Assembly: GCF_016808095.1 (NCBI RefSeq)
Contig: NC_068971.1
Span: forward strand, 51,043,631 to 51,107,630
Reading direction: 5' to 3'
Source of the DNA: Vigna angularis
Lineage: Eukaryota; Streptophyta; Magnoliopsida; Fabales; Fabaceae
DNA length: 64,000 bases
Under the pieces are notes generated by a model that worked only from the letters and a program-made list of their open reading frames with translations, made no database searches and was not told the DNA's origin. Positions within the stretch are counted from its first letter, which is position 1. Each line of letters opens with the position of its first letter. This document shows, one piece after another, positions 42,475 through 54,397 of the stretch. Both the position numbers and the translations under genes were made by a program.

Positions 42475-43727
42475 GGTTTAATCATTTTCAAGGTCCCTAA
42501 CTTTTTTTCAGAAGTTTCAAATAGGTTCTCAGTTATTTTTTTTCTCTTAATTGGATCCTCATTTTTGAAAAATTAAAGCAATTAGATCTTTGCGGTTAGT
42601 TTCGTACTAACATCGTTAAAAGTGTCAGTTCATGTTTTTTTTTGTATTTTTTAATAATTTTTTTTTTCAAATTTTTTTAAAAATAAAATAAAAATGTCAC
42701 GTGTCAAATTAATATTGTGTCAGACAGTGTGACATAACATTGACAATGCCACGTGTCATTACATTAGTCTCAATTTGGTTCTTCCATTTTTATTTTGTCT
42801 CAATTTGGTTCTTCCATTTTTATTTTATCTCAATTTAATCTTGATTTTAAAAATTAAACAATTTTTCTCTCTCCAAATTCAAACAAAATTTAATTTGTAT
42901 ATAAATTTTAACAAATACTTTTATTAAAATTGATATTTTTATTAAATATTTTTGACAAGATTAAGTTTGTTTATATTTTTATTTAATTAATTATATAAAT
43001 GTTAATTATGTTATTTAAATATACTTATAAGAGTTAAAAAAAATAATGAAAATAATTTGTTCAATAAACTAAATTATTTTTAAAGAAGATCACGAAAGAA
43101 AAAACTACCTTTAATTATTATTTTTATAAAAATATTTTTTAACTTTTTATTTAAAAAGATAAAAATTTATATTAATAATTTGTTCAATAAGTTAAATTAT
43201 TTGAAAAATTAATTATTAAAAAGAATGAAATTTTTTAACCACTTATAGATATATTTAAATAATATAATTAACATTTATATAATTAAATAAATAAAAATAT
43301 AAGTAAAGTTAACCTTGTTAAATATTTAATAAAAATATTAATTTTAATAAAAACATTTGTTAAGATTTATATATAAATTAAATTTTGTTTTAATTTGAAG
43401 AAAAATTTTAATTTTTAAAATTAAAACTAAATTGAAAAAATAAAAATAAAAGAACTAAATTAAAAGAAAATAACTGTCATTTGTCATGTCATACATTTTG
43501 TCACATGACACAAAATCATTTTGACATGTAGTATTTATATTTTATTTTTAAAAAAATTAAAAAATAAAAAATAAAATAAAAATAAAAATAAATCACACAC
43601 CTCTTTTTAAGAGTGTTAATACGGAACTAAAGATTACATTAATTTGTTAAAAATAGAGACTTGAGAAAAATAATAATTAAAAATTTATTTGAGAAAACAA
43701 AATTAGAGACCTCAAAAATATTAAACC
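42475..43727. mobile_element. large foldback / MULE-type non-autonomous element
   Basis: The whole 1.25 kb is nearly one palindrome. The left end GGTTTAATCATTTTCAAGGT matches the complement of the right end (GGTTTAATATTTTTGAGG), and matching continues inward through the CACGTGTCATTACATTAG region, the AAATTTAATTTGTATATAAA region and down to a centre near 43120. Arms are about 600 bp with moderate divergence. Nine-base flanks AAAAAGTTA (42466-42474) and AAAAAATTA (43728-43736) agree at eight positions, supporting a 9-bp Mutator-type target duplication. Around the centre a phrase ATAATTTGTTCAATAA occurs twice in direct orientation. There is no protein-coding frame. Confidence 0.78.
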
Positions 43728-44061
43728 AAAAAATTATTGTTTTAGGATAAACCTATTGACGCTAAAACTCTGAGTAAAGTTCAACATGAAGTATGACTAA
43801 ATTTCACCATATATCAATACATGACATATGAAATAACTAACACTCGCCATCTCTCCAATTTCATGTTGTGTATCTTGAAAATATTTTGTATGTATATATT
43901 GACAGAAATGACAATTAAATCTAAGATATTCATACACACATAAAAAATATGAAGTGTTGCAATTGAAATTTAATAATATAATTAAACAGTTCACAATCTA
44001 TAGATTATTAAATTCCACCGTACATAGTATGAAAAATGATGGATGAGTGCGGTACCCTAAA

Positions 44062-44475
44062 CTACTGAGTTATGCTTTGATCATCTTTCCAGGCAATTGC
44101 ATTCTTGCCAATCTTTTGAAGGACTCTGATGACTTTTTCTGTTGTGACGTTGCCAGTAACGATCACCTTGTTCAGTTTTGTGTCCACGTTATACGTTTCA
44201 ATGTCTGCAAGAGATGATATAAGGCCTCAAGTTTTAAACTAAGCAAAAGGGTTCCAAAGAAAGAAGAAAAAAAGGTACATGTTTTATTATATTGGTGCTG
44301 GGAAAAACAAGAACCTTCTATCTTCTTTATGGCTTTGAGGATTTTCTTGATACAATCGTCACAGTGCAAACCAACTTTCACTTCCACAACCTGGCCACAT
44401 GCAACAAAATCAATCCTTCTCAGTTGCAATTTGCAAACCAAAGAATGAGATTAATAAAACTCTTACATTTGCCAT
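44062..44475 (-). CDS. small heavy-metal-associated (HMA) domain protein
   Basis: Three exons on minus: 44475-44467, 44390-44315, 44204-44062; 228 nt, 75 residues. The first coding exon holds only three codons (Met-Ala-Asn) before GTAAGAG. Exon 2 supplies VVEVKVGLHCDDCIKKILKA, whose Cys-x-x-Cys (CDDC) is the metal-binding pair of the HMA/ATX1 fold, and exon 3 supplies the rest: YNVDTKLNKVIVTGNVTTEK and VLQKIGKNAIAW, with the typical beta-alpha-beta pattern. The usual Met two residues before the first Cys (MxCxxC) is Leu here, as in some plant relatives. There is no prenylation CaaX at the C-terminus, so it is a free copper/zinc-chaperone-like protein rather than a HIPP. A C/T-rich leader lies upstream at 44480-44560. 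Metal and partner are unknown. Confidence 0.85.
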
Positions 44476-46524
44476 GAGAGAAAGCAGAGAAAGAGGAGTA
44501 CGGAGAGAGATAAGAGAAACGGAGGAAGAGAGAAATGGGGTTGTGATGGTTTATGGAACTGCGTGAAATAATGGAGGAATGGATTCTTGACGTGAATTAA
44601 GGAAGCTTTTACTTTCTACAAGAGACGTTTGAGACAAAAGGTGAAACTTTATTCTTATTTTAAGATTTCGAACTGTCTGGATTCCACTTAGTAGCATGTT
44701 TGGTCGGCAAGCATCATATTTATCCTCAAAACAACATATGAATATATGTAATAAATAAATGAATATATCTTTATCTTAATTTATCGTAAAATATCTATTC
44801 AATTAATCAATACTTTGTAATCAGGGAAATGTTTCATTAGTTCTCTTTTCTTGAGAGTAGATTAGCTTGTCTTGTATACTATCTAATTAAGTTATTACTA
44901 GTTCAGTTTTTCATCACAGATTATAGATTTTATCTCTAACTATATTACTTATCATCATTAAGTGAATTTTACAAATTATTTCCTGGATGTAACTCATTTG
45001 ACTAAACTACTTTCGTTTTGAGTGTTCTGCGTTTACTCAGGTCCACTGTGGATTATTTTATATCATTAGCATATTCGTGATATTACTGATTCTCTAATAA
45101 AATGTCAAAGAACATGTTAGTCTGCATAACTAAGTTAATCCAGCTAATTATCCAGATTTCCAACACAGCTCCAATTGCAGATCTTATTACCCTTAAGAAT
45201 AATATTTCTACTCAATCTTCATTTTCTTAATTAAACAATATAAATATAAAATAGGACTTATGAACATAATATAACGTATCTTAAAACTGAAGGGAGTACC
45301 AATTACATATTTGGTTCGGTTGAAAAAGGTTCAAAGTATTTTTACGCCGGATAAGTTTTTCTTTCCTTAATTTGTGTCTTGTAATTTGGAAATATGGTAC
45401 ATAATTCTTTTAAAAAAATCACATCTTTCATCCAAACATAACCTAACGAGTGACTACAGAAACGAAGAATCTCATGTCAGGAAAAGTATTAATGCAATAG
45501 TGTAAGTCTAAATTATCAGGTTACTACTATATACGCAGCTTTGTCCTGTTGATTGTCTGTGCCTAACGTCCTATGAAGACTTGTCACATTTACAACACTG
45601 AATACACCCAAACATCCATTGTTCTCCAATTTACTATCATACAGCTTACATGCTAGTAGGTTAATAGCTTGATTAAGCATCTAACAATAGAGTTTAACAT
45701 AATTCTACATAAATTGATAGTTGTTTCTATATTCACTCATAAACTTATAACACAAGTACTTATGTCATAAGTAAGTCTAAAAAATTTGTGCACAAGATCT
45801 TCCAATACATCCTGGATATTAACTGATTTTGACACAACACCCAAAACAGATCCCCGTGCCCAGATGCTTGGTCTTTCTTTTAAGACTTCATACTAATGGC
45901 AACATATGATTACTGATAATATTGCTAGATAGTGCATGTTTAGTATATGATTGTTTATGTGAAATAGTTGTTTTATTATATGCACGCACATATAAACTCT
46001 CTTAGCAAGCTGATAAAAAAAAGTATTATTTCATCAAAAATGAACTGAATCAAACCCACATTTACTTTCAGGCACCTTATCAACTAATTGCAGTAGTGCC
46101 AAAGTGGGCAGCTTATGAACAACAGTTACATGCAGCTTAATTCCAGAAAATAACATTGGTAAATTATGATCTCACACAGAATTGAGGAGTATGGATGAAA
46201 GTCTCAGTGCAAGAATTACTCTCAAACTCCCATATGCAGGCTAGTAAACTAGGAGCCTTATAAATTGGGCATCGATTTGAAGTTTAGGGGAAAGAAAGAG
46301 GAAAGAACACAATACTCACTCAGGAATGATAAATAAGCCTTATAGAAAATGAACAACACAACAACCAAGGGATTGTAGAACAAATGTCAGTTAACAAATT
46401 TGACTTATGTTTCGGATGTTACAACAAATAACCAGTAGCATCGGTGATATTAAGTTAACATATACTATACCACAGAATTTCAATAAATTAAATCCCTTTA
46501 TAAGAAAAAAGTTGCACTCGCAAA
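44476..46524. other. intergenic, no gene seen
   Basis: AT-rich DNA of 2 kb between two minus-strand genes. It contains the promoter of the HMA gene next to 44476 and the 3' UTR of the Sel1 gene near 46524. I see no coding similarity or repeat structure. Confidence 0.55.
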
Positions 46525-47677
46525 TTAAGGACAGGATTTATCCTTGTTCTCCTGATCACATGAATCTGAATCACTTGCTCTGTAACCTGAAGTCAACAAC
46601 GCAGAGATCGATCAGGATACATACACCCAAAATTCATCAATCCAACAAATGTTAGAGCTTACCTGGCCGTTTACCACACACTTTCCATACTGAATTTCGA
46701 TTTCTTGATGCTTTACTAATCCAAACTTGTCCCTGTAAACAAAGCTCATTATAGTGTAGTCAGTAACCTGAAATTGAGGAGCAGAAAAGAGTATAGCAAT
46801 TACTCAATTCAAATTAAGTGTAGTCACGTAGGTCTTACGGCCACAAAGGAATATTCAGGATATGTTTGAGTAAACGTGTTCATGGTAAGAAAGAAAGTAA
46901 AAGAAAAAACCAAGGTCAAACAATTCAAGTGATCTTTTCTCTTACTGCTTTTCAGTCAGCTGAGTTCTTGAATTCAGATTGTCAGAAAGCTTTAACATAT
47001 GAAGGTCCTTTCACAGGTTTCCGGTATTAACTGTAGAAAGCTAACTTATAACAAGGAGTTTTGTACCACCGACTCTTAAACAGCTTTCATAACTGTGAGT
47101 GCGTATAACAAAACTTGTCCAAACAATCATAAGGAAAAACAGCATCACAAATAAACATTCAGAAACAGGCAATTGAATTCGCGCATTTTTAAAAATAGAT
47201 AACAATCTGATTAAAATTACAATACGATAAAAGGGATTTCGGGCAAAAGAGCCAGTACCAAATTTCCAATTTCCCTCTATTAATATATTGAACAGGAAAT
47301 GACATAGAATGATAGAAGTAGAAGAAGAAAGAAAATACCTTTTGGGGATCCCTTGGAACACCGTAGCCAGAGTTATACATTTGACCCACCAAAACCTGCA
47401 TGCCAGTGTCCCCAGCCTTGGCCTCCTTGAGCGTGTCCTGGAACCACCGCTTGGCGCAATCGGCAACAACCTTGGCGAGGGGTGTCCGACATTCTTCCAA
47501 AGGTTCCATCTTTTTGGCAAGCTCGAACTTAACACCAATTGGGGTCGCACTTCGAGGCGTGACCACACGGCTGGGCGATCTGGGTAGCGTCCCCTTCGGC
47601 CTGATATTGGGCTTCGCAGATGACACAATCCGCGATAGCTCCTCCAGCCTCGCCGCAGATTCAAGATATTTTCCCAT
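46525..47677 (-). CDS. Sel1-repeat (TPR-like) protein
   Basis: Three exons on minus: 47677-47339, 46732-46663, 46586-46525; 471 nt, 156 residues, TAA stop. The start is the first ATG (MGKYLESAARLEELS); an in-frame GTG 15 bases upstream is not needed. Residues about 17-55 are basic and Ser/Pro-rich. Residues about 76-126 (KRWFQDTLKEAKAGDTGMQV, LVGQMYNSGYGVPRD and, across the first junction, PQKGQVWISKASRN) form a Sel1-type helix-turn-helix repeat, with the conserved Gly/Tyr-rich GxMYxxGxGVxxDxxxxxxW pattern. The C-terminus is hydrophilic (DSDSCDQENKDKSC). One Sel1 unit suggests a small adaptor or binding protein; no catalytic role is visible. Reading into intron 1 without splicing gives a longer frame that lacks the second half of the repeat and is rejected. 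Confidence 0.82.
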
Positions 47678-50600
47678 CAAATCAAATCTCACACAACAAC
47701 AAAATATTTGTTGCTTTTAAGATCAGATATTTCAGGGTTTCTTTAAAGTTTGTTTAAGTCGAGGTTAATTTTGGCAAAGACAAAGAACACATGCTCTCTG
47801 TCTAGCAAATAAGTGTGCTTCAAAAAATGGTTAGAACATAGCACAAGGTTTCTGTTTGTTGGGTGTTAACACTGTGGTGAGAAAGATAATGAATTCGTCA
47901 GCTCCAACTTTTTATAATAAAATTATTAGCCAAGACAAAAATTGCTAATCTGCTACCACTACATTTTAACAAGTAAAAAATGTATACAGATAGAGTAATT
48001 AATTACATTATTATATATTAATAAATTGTTATGCACAATAATTTATTTATTAATTTAAATATAAATTAGTATTTTTTATTTATTGGAGGTTACCAAAGAT
48101 ACACACTCAACTTAAACTATCCAAAATAATAAATTATATTTATTATCAAGAAATGAAATAAAAAAATTTATATTCATTATATATAAGAATGAAAATATTT
48201 TTTTATTCTAAAAATAAAAATAAGATAATTAAACTCACATTCATCCAACCTACCTATCATTTCTACTCGTCACAAGATGATCATTCCATTTTTTTTTAAT
48301 TATGTGAATAGTAAAAACTTCATATATTGCTTTGGAACATCAAATCCAATTTCATTTATGCATTAAAGCATTTTCAAATTGCATAACCCACAAATTTACA
48401 AATCACTTAATTTGAAATCTCATATAACAGATTAAAAACGAGAGAAAATAACAAAACATAATACTAAGAACTTATTTCAAGCTTGACGGGACAGTACGAC
48501 GGTAATACAATCGAAGGAAGAATAAATGTAGATGATTCCACTTTTATATGCATAAAACACTTCTCTCTTTTATTCACATTTCTTATCATCCATGGAAGTG
48601 CATTTAGAAAGCGTGGGTACAATAGAAAAAGCCTCAGTTTCCTTATAAGGGTCAATAAACATATTAAAAAAGGCCCATCTATTTTTCATGGTCACACATG
48701 ATTATCCACTCATTACAGGCCCATTTGTTTGTAGTTTGAGTTCACTTGGAATATAATGCAAACAAAGTTCAATTTGAATGATGTTAAGTACCCAGTATTT
48801 CCTGCAAATTTAATTTCAGAAAAAATATTCATGAGAATTTTAGAAACTACGACTAAAATATGTTTTAAATTTGTATGTATCATTTGCAAGTAAATTTTGT
48901 TCAAACGTGTTAACCAAATGATAGCAAACTATTTCTTCAATATTACGTGTAAGTACAAAAATATATAAAATTAATGATATTTAATTATAATATATTATAT
49001 CATAGAGATGTAATATGTTGAATTAAAAAAAAAATACTAACAACAGTCACAATAAATACACTAAATGCAGCAACTTGTATTCGATGCGCAGAAAGTGGAC
49101 AAAATGAACAGCTGACACTTGCTTTTGTTGTTTTACAGCTTATACTTTATCTTTTGATATAAGACGTTTCTAATATTTTTTTCATCAATAAAAATGATTA
49201 AATTAGTTTTATTTTTAAAAGATATTGCTAATGGATTATATGAATGTTATTATTAATTAAATTTAAAATTTTCAATTTTTATTCATCAATATCAATATGA
49301 CTGTTTATGATATTTCATTAGAATAAATAAGACAAATCTGAAATTAAAAGAAAGTTATACAAATGATCGACATTTTTTTTCAAATACATATTATAATAAA
49401 TAGTAGAATAGAGAGGTAATTTAAATCATTATCGCTCCAAGTTGTGTCAAGCAATCAACCATGACAAATTCAAATCAAGTTGGAATATGGACAACTTTAA
49501 CTACTTCAAATTTAGTTAAATTTAATGATAGACCTAGCTCAATTTAATAAGTGGGTCAAATAATTTGACTAACAAACTAGTCTATTTTCAATATATGTAT
49601 ATTAAAAAATTGCATGTACAATAAATTCAATTTATTGATCTATTCTACCATGTTATTTTGTCCTAATCACTTATTTTCAAAGTTAAAATTAAAAAAAAAA
49701 GTATCGTTTGTTTTATTTTATTTTATTTCATTTAAAGAAGAATGAATAAGCAGGCATAATGTAAGTCCGGTGATTAAACTTGAGTAATTAAAATTCAGTT
49801 TATCAGATTGATATGTTCAATTACTTTAACCCATATCAAACATTTTATCAAAGAAATTTACATTATTTTTATACTTATATTATCCATCACATTTATCACT
49901 GGTATTTTTTTCATATCTCTCTTTAATATTTTAATAATAAAAGTATATTGTACTAATTACTTTAAAGGTTTTGATGAAATTACACAAATATTACAAATTA
50001 TTTTATCAAACACAGTAATAATCTTCCTTTCAGAACGTATACTATAATATTTAAAAAAAATTAAGAGAATTAATGTGATCTAAGAAGAGTGTGGTGTGTT
50101 GTCTTTTTAATGAAAAATGAAGTGCTTATTTAATTTCATAAAACTGGAATCATTAGTGTAATTTCTTCTAATATTTTTTAAAATGTTGCTTCATGAAAAC
50201 TTCCTTGAGAAACATTTTACGATAGAAGAGATGCAAAATGTGTTTTCATAGTATATCACTGTCAAATTAAATTCTAAAGAAGGAGAAATTATAATTTACG
50301 TTCACTCCGTTGAGTTTTGAACTCTGTAAAAACAATTTTATTATTGTATGATCTGAAAAAACTTTTAATACTCAGTGATATATATGATATCATTGCAGGT
50401 TTAATGTAATTTTGAGTTTTTATTATAATTTTAATCATTTTAGTTAAATCTAGAAAATAATAATTTATATATTAGAAATTAAATCAATACTGTATCAAAT
50501 AATATTGTTATAGAAAATTAATGTGAAATTAAGATGATTTTGCTTAATTCATCTTATAAAGAATGTACTCGTAATATAATGAGATATACAAATTATGATC

Positions 50601-52844
50601 GAAAATGAGATTTATGTTTGTGTGAGAACCTAATTTTGATTTTATTGGAATAATCTATAACAATCAATCTTATCATCTATCACTTAAAAAATGATTCTGC
50701 TAACATTAAAATTTGCCAAATTATTCATTTTAGGCTATTATAGCAAAACTTTTGAGTAGCCAATGACTGTGAAGAATATTCCATACTCTAACTTGAAAAT
50801 GGTCGAAGAATATTCTTAAAAAGCAGCACCTTTTTAAATTTTATTCCCACTTCTCAGTCACCAACAGGCATATACTTCTGCTTCTATTTTGTGTTATTTC
50901 TTCTTCTTTTTATAAACTATGCGAATATGACCAGTATTCTTTCATCACATTTATTATGTTTTTTTTATCCTAAAAGAATTCCCATGCAAATTTACTTCAA
51001 CGATTCAACACTGAAATTCAAAGTGTAAGATATACAAATAAAAACAATATTTAATCCTGTGAAAACTACACCCCAATTGAATTCATTTTGAATATGTCTT
51101 TTTTTTAATATGCAATAAAAGTAGAATTACTTATAATTCATAGTTATCATGTTGTAATCGGTTGATCAAGATAATCAACCACTTGTTATTATCGTGTTAA
51201 CTATCATTTTAAAATGAACGGTCCAGACAAACTGATTAAAATAGTTTTGTCCATAGAATAAAAAAATAGAGAATTATGTTGAAATTTATGATAAGAAGTG
51301 GAGAGAGGCTTAAAAATTTATGTATGATGAGGAGGGAGGGATGGTATATGAATAGACTGGCTCTTATCTTATCTCATAAGGTAACGAAAAGTAAAGGTCG
51401 TGGAAAAATGTCGAAAATGATGTGCAAACACGTCAAAAAAACAAACTCAAATGACTTGTCATAACCCACAACAATTGAACTTATCCTAACACTTTAAATA
51501 CCCAAATTCACCTCACTTTTGTATGTAAATTACGTATTTCACAATTCCAATACTTAATATTATTTTAAGTAAATATAAATAACTTCAATTTGAGGCTTCA
51601 ATCATAAAAGTGGTGTAATTTTTTTTTAAAAGTGTATTAGAATATATAAAGTTTAAAAAAATTACGGAAATATATAAATCGTGCTTAAAAATACGAATTC
51701 AATTGTACTTCAATAAATAATTTTGATATAGGTAACATTTTTTTTCAATTTTTTTTATGTATGAAAACTTCGAATAATCTAAACTCGCCTTTTATTTTTT
51801 TTCTCACATACGTACCTAAAGTGGCATGATTTCATATTGTTTTTCAATATTTTTATGCTTTTTTTTTAATCGGAAGTCATGTTTTTAGATGTGTGACTTT
51901 ATTTTCTTTAATGGTTAGATACTATTTTATTTTGTTTAATATTTTAATTACAAACTGTTTTTTCTTTTTTTTAATCCTAATTCGTTTTTTTTAATATTGA
52001 AAAATGAAATAATTTATTATGATTGTGTTTTTTTTAAATACTTTTCCAGTTTTTAAGGATGCAGAAAAAAAAATAAAAATGAGAAAAGAATTTTTTTTCT
52101 CAATTAAATAATACAAAAATGTTATTTGATACAATTAACTTTTTTGTTTATCACGGATGTCATCCTCCTAATTTTAATTAATAAAGTATATGGTGTACAT
52201 CTATTTGAACTTCTATGTTATGAGCATATATGGTATATTGATGTTATTATTACTATTATCTCAATCTTTTCCTTTTTTTATTTGTATTTCAATTTGTATA
52301 AAGACAATGTAGGTTTATAACAATTCAAAATGGTTTTGAATTGTACGTTGACAATAATATTATTATAGACGCGACAAATATATTGGGCCTGAAACATATA
52401 TTTAAATGGAATTGGAAACGATTTTATATGTAGGAAAATTGTTGAAATAAGAATTACGATCATCTATATATTCAAACATGAAGCCAGACCAACATATTGT
52501 TATTGATGTTAATGTATATTTGAAAAAAAAATCCAACATACTAAATTAACGAGCTCTAATATGTAATGTTTGTAACATATTATAGTATTCAAGAGCAGTT
52601 ATTAATTGAGTATAGAATTTATTAAATGTATAACAATTTTGCACATATGTTTTACTGTATTTTATTGGTGGTTTATAAAGGACATATGTAACATATAGAA
52701 CATTGAATGTATTGATGTCACAAAAATAATCATTTATGGAACTTATTTCCTAAAATTAAACTATTCTAAGGACCATTCTACATTATTATCTACTTTTAGT
52801 TGTATTGGGGTTATAGTAGTATTTATCTATTTTTCATCTTATAT

Positions 52845-53154
52845 TGTTGGAAGTCTCACATTGATTAGATATAAGGTCAATTCATAGTATATAAGTGGAT
52901 GCAAACTTACTCTTAGTAGCCGGTTTTGTGGGGTTGAGTTAGGCTTAAAGTTCACTTCTTAATATGATATCATACTCAGGTTAGAGTCTATCCTAGCGAT
53001 ATTTGTTGTTTGATGGACATATGTTCCACCCCCTATCGGACTCCCTGTCGGACCATTCATTAATGTCTAGTCTCACGTTCGAGATGTATATACCTTGGCG
53101 TGAGAAAGATGTGTTGAAAGTCTCACATCAACTAGATATAAGGCCAATTCATAA
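52845..53154 (+). mobile_element. TRIM element with truncated 3' terminal repeat
   Basis: A first terminal repeat of about 120 bp starts TGTTGGAAGTCTCACATTGA (52845) and ends near 52964 (TTCACTTCTTAATA). It is followed by TGATATCATACTCAGG, a decayed tRNA-Met-type primer-binding site (TGGTATCAGAGC). The interior is about 150 bp and ends with a purine-rich run (GTGAGAAAGATG). A second repeat starts TGTTGAAAGTCTCACATCAA at 53112 and is cut after about 43 bp. The layout LTR-PBS-short interior-PPT-LTR without coding capacity fits a TRIM element. Confidence 0.72.
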
Positions 53155-54261
53155 TTTTAATTCTCGTAAAATTATTAGGTAAGTTAAATAAAATTATCAC
53201 TCAAGTTAAATAACGATTTAGATTGAAGCGAAATATTAATTGTGTACAAAATTTAAAAGTTAATTTTAGATTATACATCTTAATATAAGAAAAAAAGTGG
53301 AAGTTGCATTTTGTAGGCACGAGAATAGAAAGAAAAAAAAGTTGCATATATACAAATGTTGTGTTGAAATATATTTTTTATCGTTTTGAACTGACATTTC
53401 AAGGTATGATTTGCTTATTTAGATAATTTTAAATAACTTATCCATTCTTGTAAACTAAAAAGAAAACCTTGATTAGAGTTGGAGCTAATAACCAATAGCA
53501 TCATTAGTATAGATACATAAATTTTAAGTTGCTTACTGTCTTCAGACTTTTCAATATGTTGTATCACAATTTCTCACTAAGATAAATTCTAACTTTTTTT
53601 AGCAGCTGCGGCTGGAGATTATAAAGAAGTGACGGCAATGGTTGCTTGAAACATAGTCTATATTACATTTAAGTTCTTAACATTTTGGGTCACTAGATTC
53701 CTCCAACCACTAATCCTACTTCTAACCAAATGCATTTCAAACATATATATGGAGTAAAAGACGCAAAAGCTATAAATGATAACTTTCTACTTAGATGCAA
53801 AAAATCACGTTTCCGATACGTGATCAAACATATGTTCTAACTAGTTCAATTCTCAAATGAAAAGAAAAAAATCCTAGTTTCATATGCTTATCTTGAACAT
53901 CTTGTAGATAATATATATAATTATATTAAGTGTATTATATACATACTGATCAAATTATATCAAATTGATTGTTTATAATAGGATGATATCAATTAATATC
54001 GAACCGATTCAGTTAACCATTTAATTAAGTTAAACAAGTCAGTAATTAAGTTTAACAGAATTAGACCATGACCAGGACAATTCTAATAAAAAACTCACAA
54101 AAAATTTTATTAATACAAATTAAATATATGGTTGTTAAGACTTTTGTAACATATTATTACAGCTTAAGCATTGAAATATCTTTAATCAATACACCTAATT
54201 GACTCTAGAACACTAATAATAAAAAAAAGAGTTTAGGATCGAAAATAAAGCTTGATCTTTC

Positions 54262-54397
54262 ACATATAAAATATTAGGTTTTTATTTTAAAACACATACG
54301 TTAATTTTTATTTTAAAACACATACGTCGTACATATAAAATATTAGGTTTTTATTTTAAAACACATATGTTAATTTTTATTTTAAAACACATACGTT
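54262..54397. repeat. 69-bp tandem repeat, two copies, with inner repeat
   Basis: The segment starting ACATATAAAATATTAGGTTT occurs twice head-to-tail (about 54262 and 54331). Each copy contains the phrase TTTTATTTTAAAACACATAY twice. Copies differ by few bases, suggesting a recent duplication. Confidence 0.8.

Larger units (their letters stand above)
40084..44061. other. intergenic with two transposons
   Basis: Apart from the hAT MITE (40990-41503) and the foldback element (42475-43727), the DNA is AT-rich with no recognisable coding sequence. The frames near 41395-41577 and 41839-42081 have no similarity that I recognise. Confidence 0.6.

Noticed and set aside
47041..47664. Arg-rich minus-strand frame overlapping the Sel1 gene
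   Set aside because: Starts at a non-ATG codon in a shifted frame of the real first exon and runs into intron sequence.
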